Origin: Synechococcales cyanobacterium PMM_0085 | Lineage (GTDB): Bacteria; Cyanobacteriota; Cyanobacteriia; Elainellales; Elainellaceae | Assembly (NCBI GenBank): GCA_949127705.1 | Contig: CASBQJ010000113.1 | Coordinates: 1-7,038, forward strand | Length of the DNA: 7,038 nucleotides | Direction: 5' to 3' | In this document: positions 6,842 through 7,038 of the stretch, piece after piece | Layout of the letters: every line of letters begins with the position of its first letter | Position numbering within the stretch: position 1 is the stretch's first letter | Notes under the pieces: generated by a model | The model's input: the letters and a program-made list of their open reading frames with translations, nothing else | Told to the model about the DNA's origin: nothing | Database searches by the model: none | Made by a program: the position numbers and the translations under genes

Positions 6842-7038
6842 ATGATGTCTTCTAAAACCACTCTAGCGTCCACCCCCGTTGCAACGTCACCCTCTACGGC
6901 ACAACTGTCGTCTAGCAAGGGAGATGCCGGATCCCAATACACGCTGCAATGGCGACAACATCAGCTCTGGGTTACCCCATCCACATCCATTCAATCGCTA
7001 GCGTTGCCATCACTCAACAATCCAGCCATGATGACTGA
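6842..7038 (+). CDS. N-terminal part of an unidentified protein in the glycan cluster (partial)
   Basis: ATG 6842 (followed at once by a second ATG) opens a frame that stays open for 65 codons to the right edge. The first 30 residues are rich in Ser, Thr and Ala and look disordered; then comes YTLQWRQHQLWVTP, which looks like folded sequence. No family can be named from this fragment. It lies 88 nt after the glycosyltransferase on the same strand, so it is probably part of the same cluster, for example another glycosyl or sugar-phosphate transferase (inference only). No Shine-Dalgarno sequence is visible, and the exact start is uncertain. Confidence 0.6.
   Translation, partial: MMSSKTTLASTPVATSPSTAQLSSSKGDAGSQYTLQWRQHQLWVTPSTSIQSLALPSLNNPAMMT

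Overview
The window looks like chromosomal DNA of a cyanobacterium. The octamer GCGATCGC (HIP1) occurs about ten times in 7 kb (for example at 916, 1152, 1660, 1917, 2992, 4103, 4830, 5014, 5032 and 5750), where about 0.1 would be expected by chance. The protein sequences also read as cyanobacterial. I see no transposase, CRISPR array, tRNA or rRNA.

The left half (about 1-4010, minus strand) is a guanidine-nitrogen operon. Read in the direction of transcription it holds: a weak promoter candidate (3983-4010); a guanidine-I (ykkC) riboswitch aptamer (3770-3936); an overlapping terminator (3719-3780); two paralogous DUF1989 proteins (start 3676, then start 2860); a 41-bp perfect palindrome (2171-2211); and a biotin-dependent urea/guanidine carboxylase (start 2111) that runs off the left edge after 703 codons. 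Such genes are usually annotated 'urea carboxylase' and 'urea carboxylase-associated protein 1/2'. The riboswitch, together with published work on the DUF1989 pair as carboxyguanidine deiminase (CgdAB), points to guanidine as the substrate: guanidine + ATP + bicarbonate gives carboxyguanidine, which is deiminated to allophanate. Allophanate hydrolase, the last enzyme, is not in the window and would be expected beyond the left edge.

The middle (about 3940-4893) is roughly 950 bp without a convincing gene, between two divergent units. It holds the promoter candidate for the guanidine operon, one weak small-ORF candidate, an NtcA-like box of uncertain value, and short hairpins.

The right part (4894-7038, plus strand) is the start of an exopolysaccharide or surface-glycan cluster. 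It has a minimal phosphoglycosyl transferase that would start glycan assembly on a lipid carrier, a GT4 glycosyltransferase that would extend it, and the first 65 codons of a third, unidentified protein. The two halves show no functional link.

The most interesting points are the riboswitch, with an enlarged P2 arm carrying a 17-nt tandem duplication, its mutually exclusive terminator, and the palindrome inside the operon.
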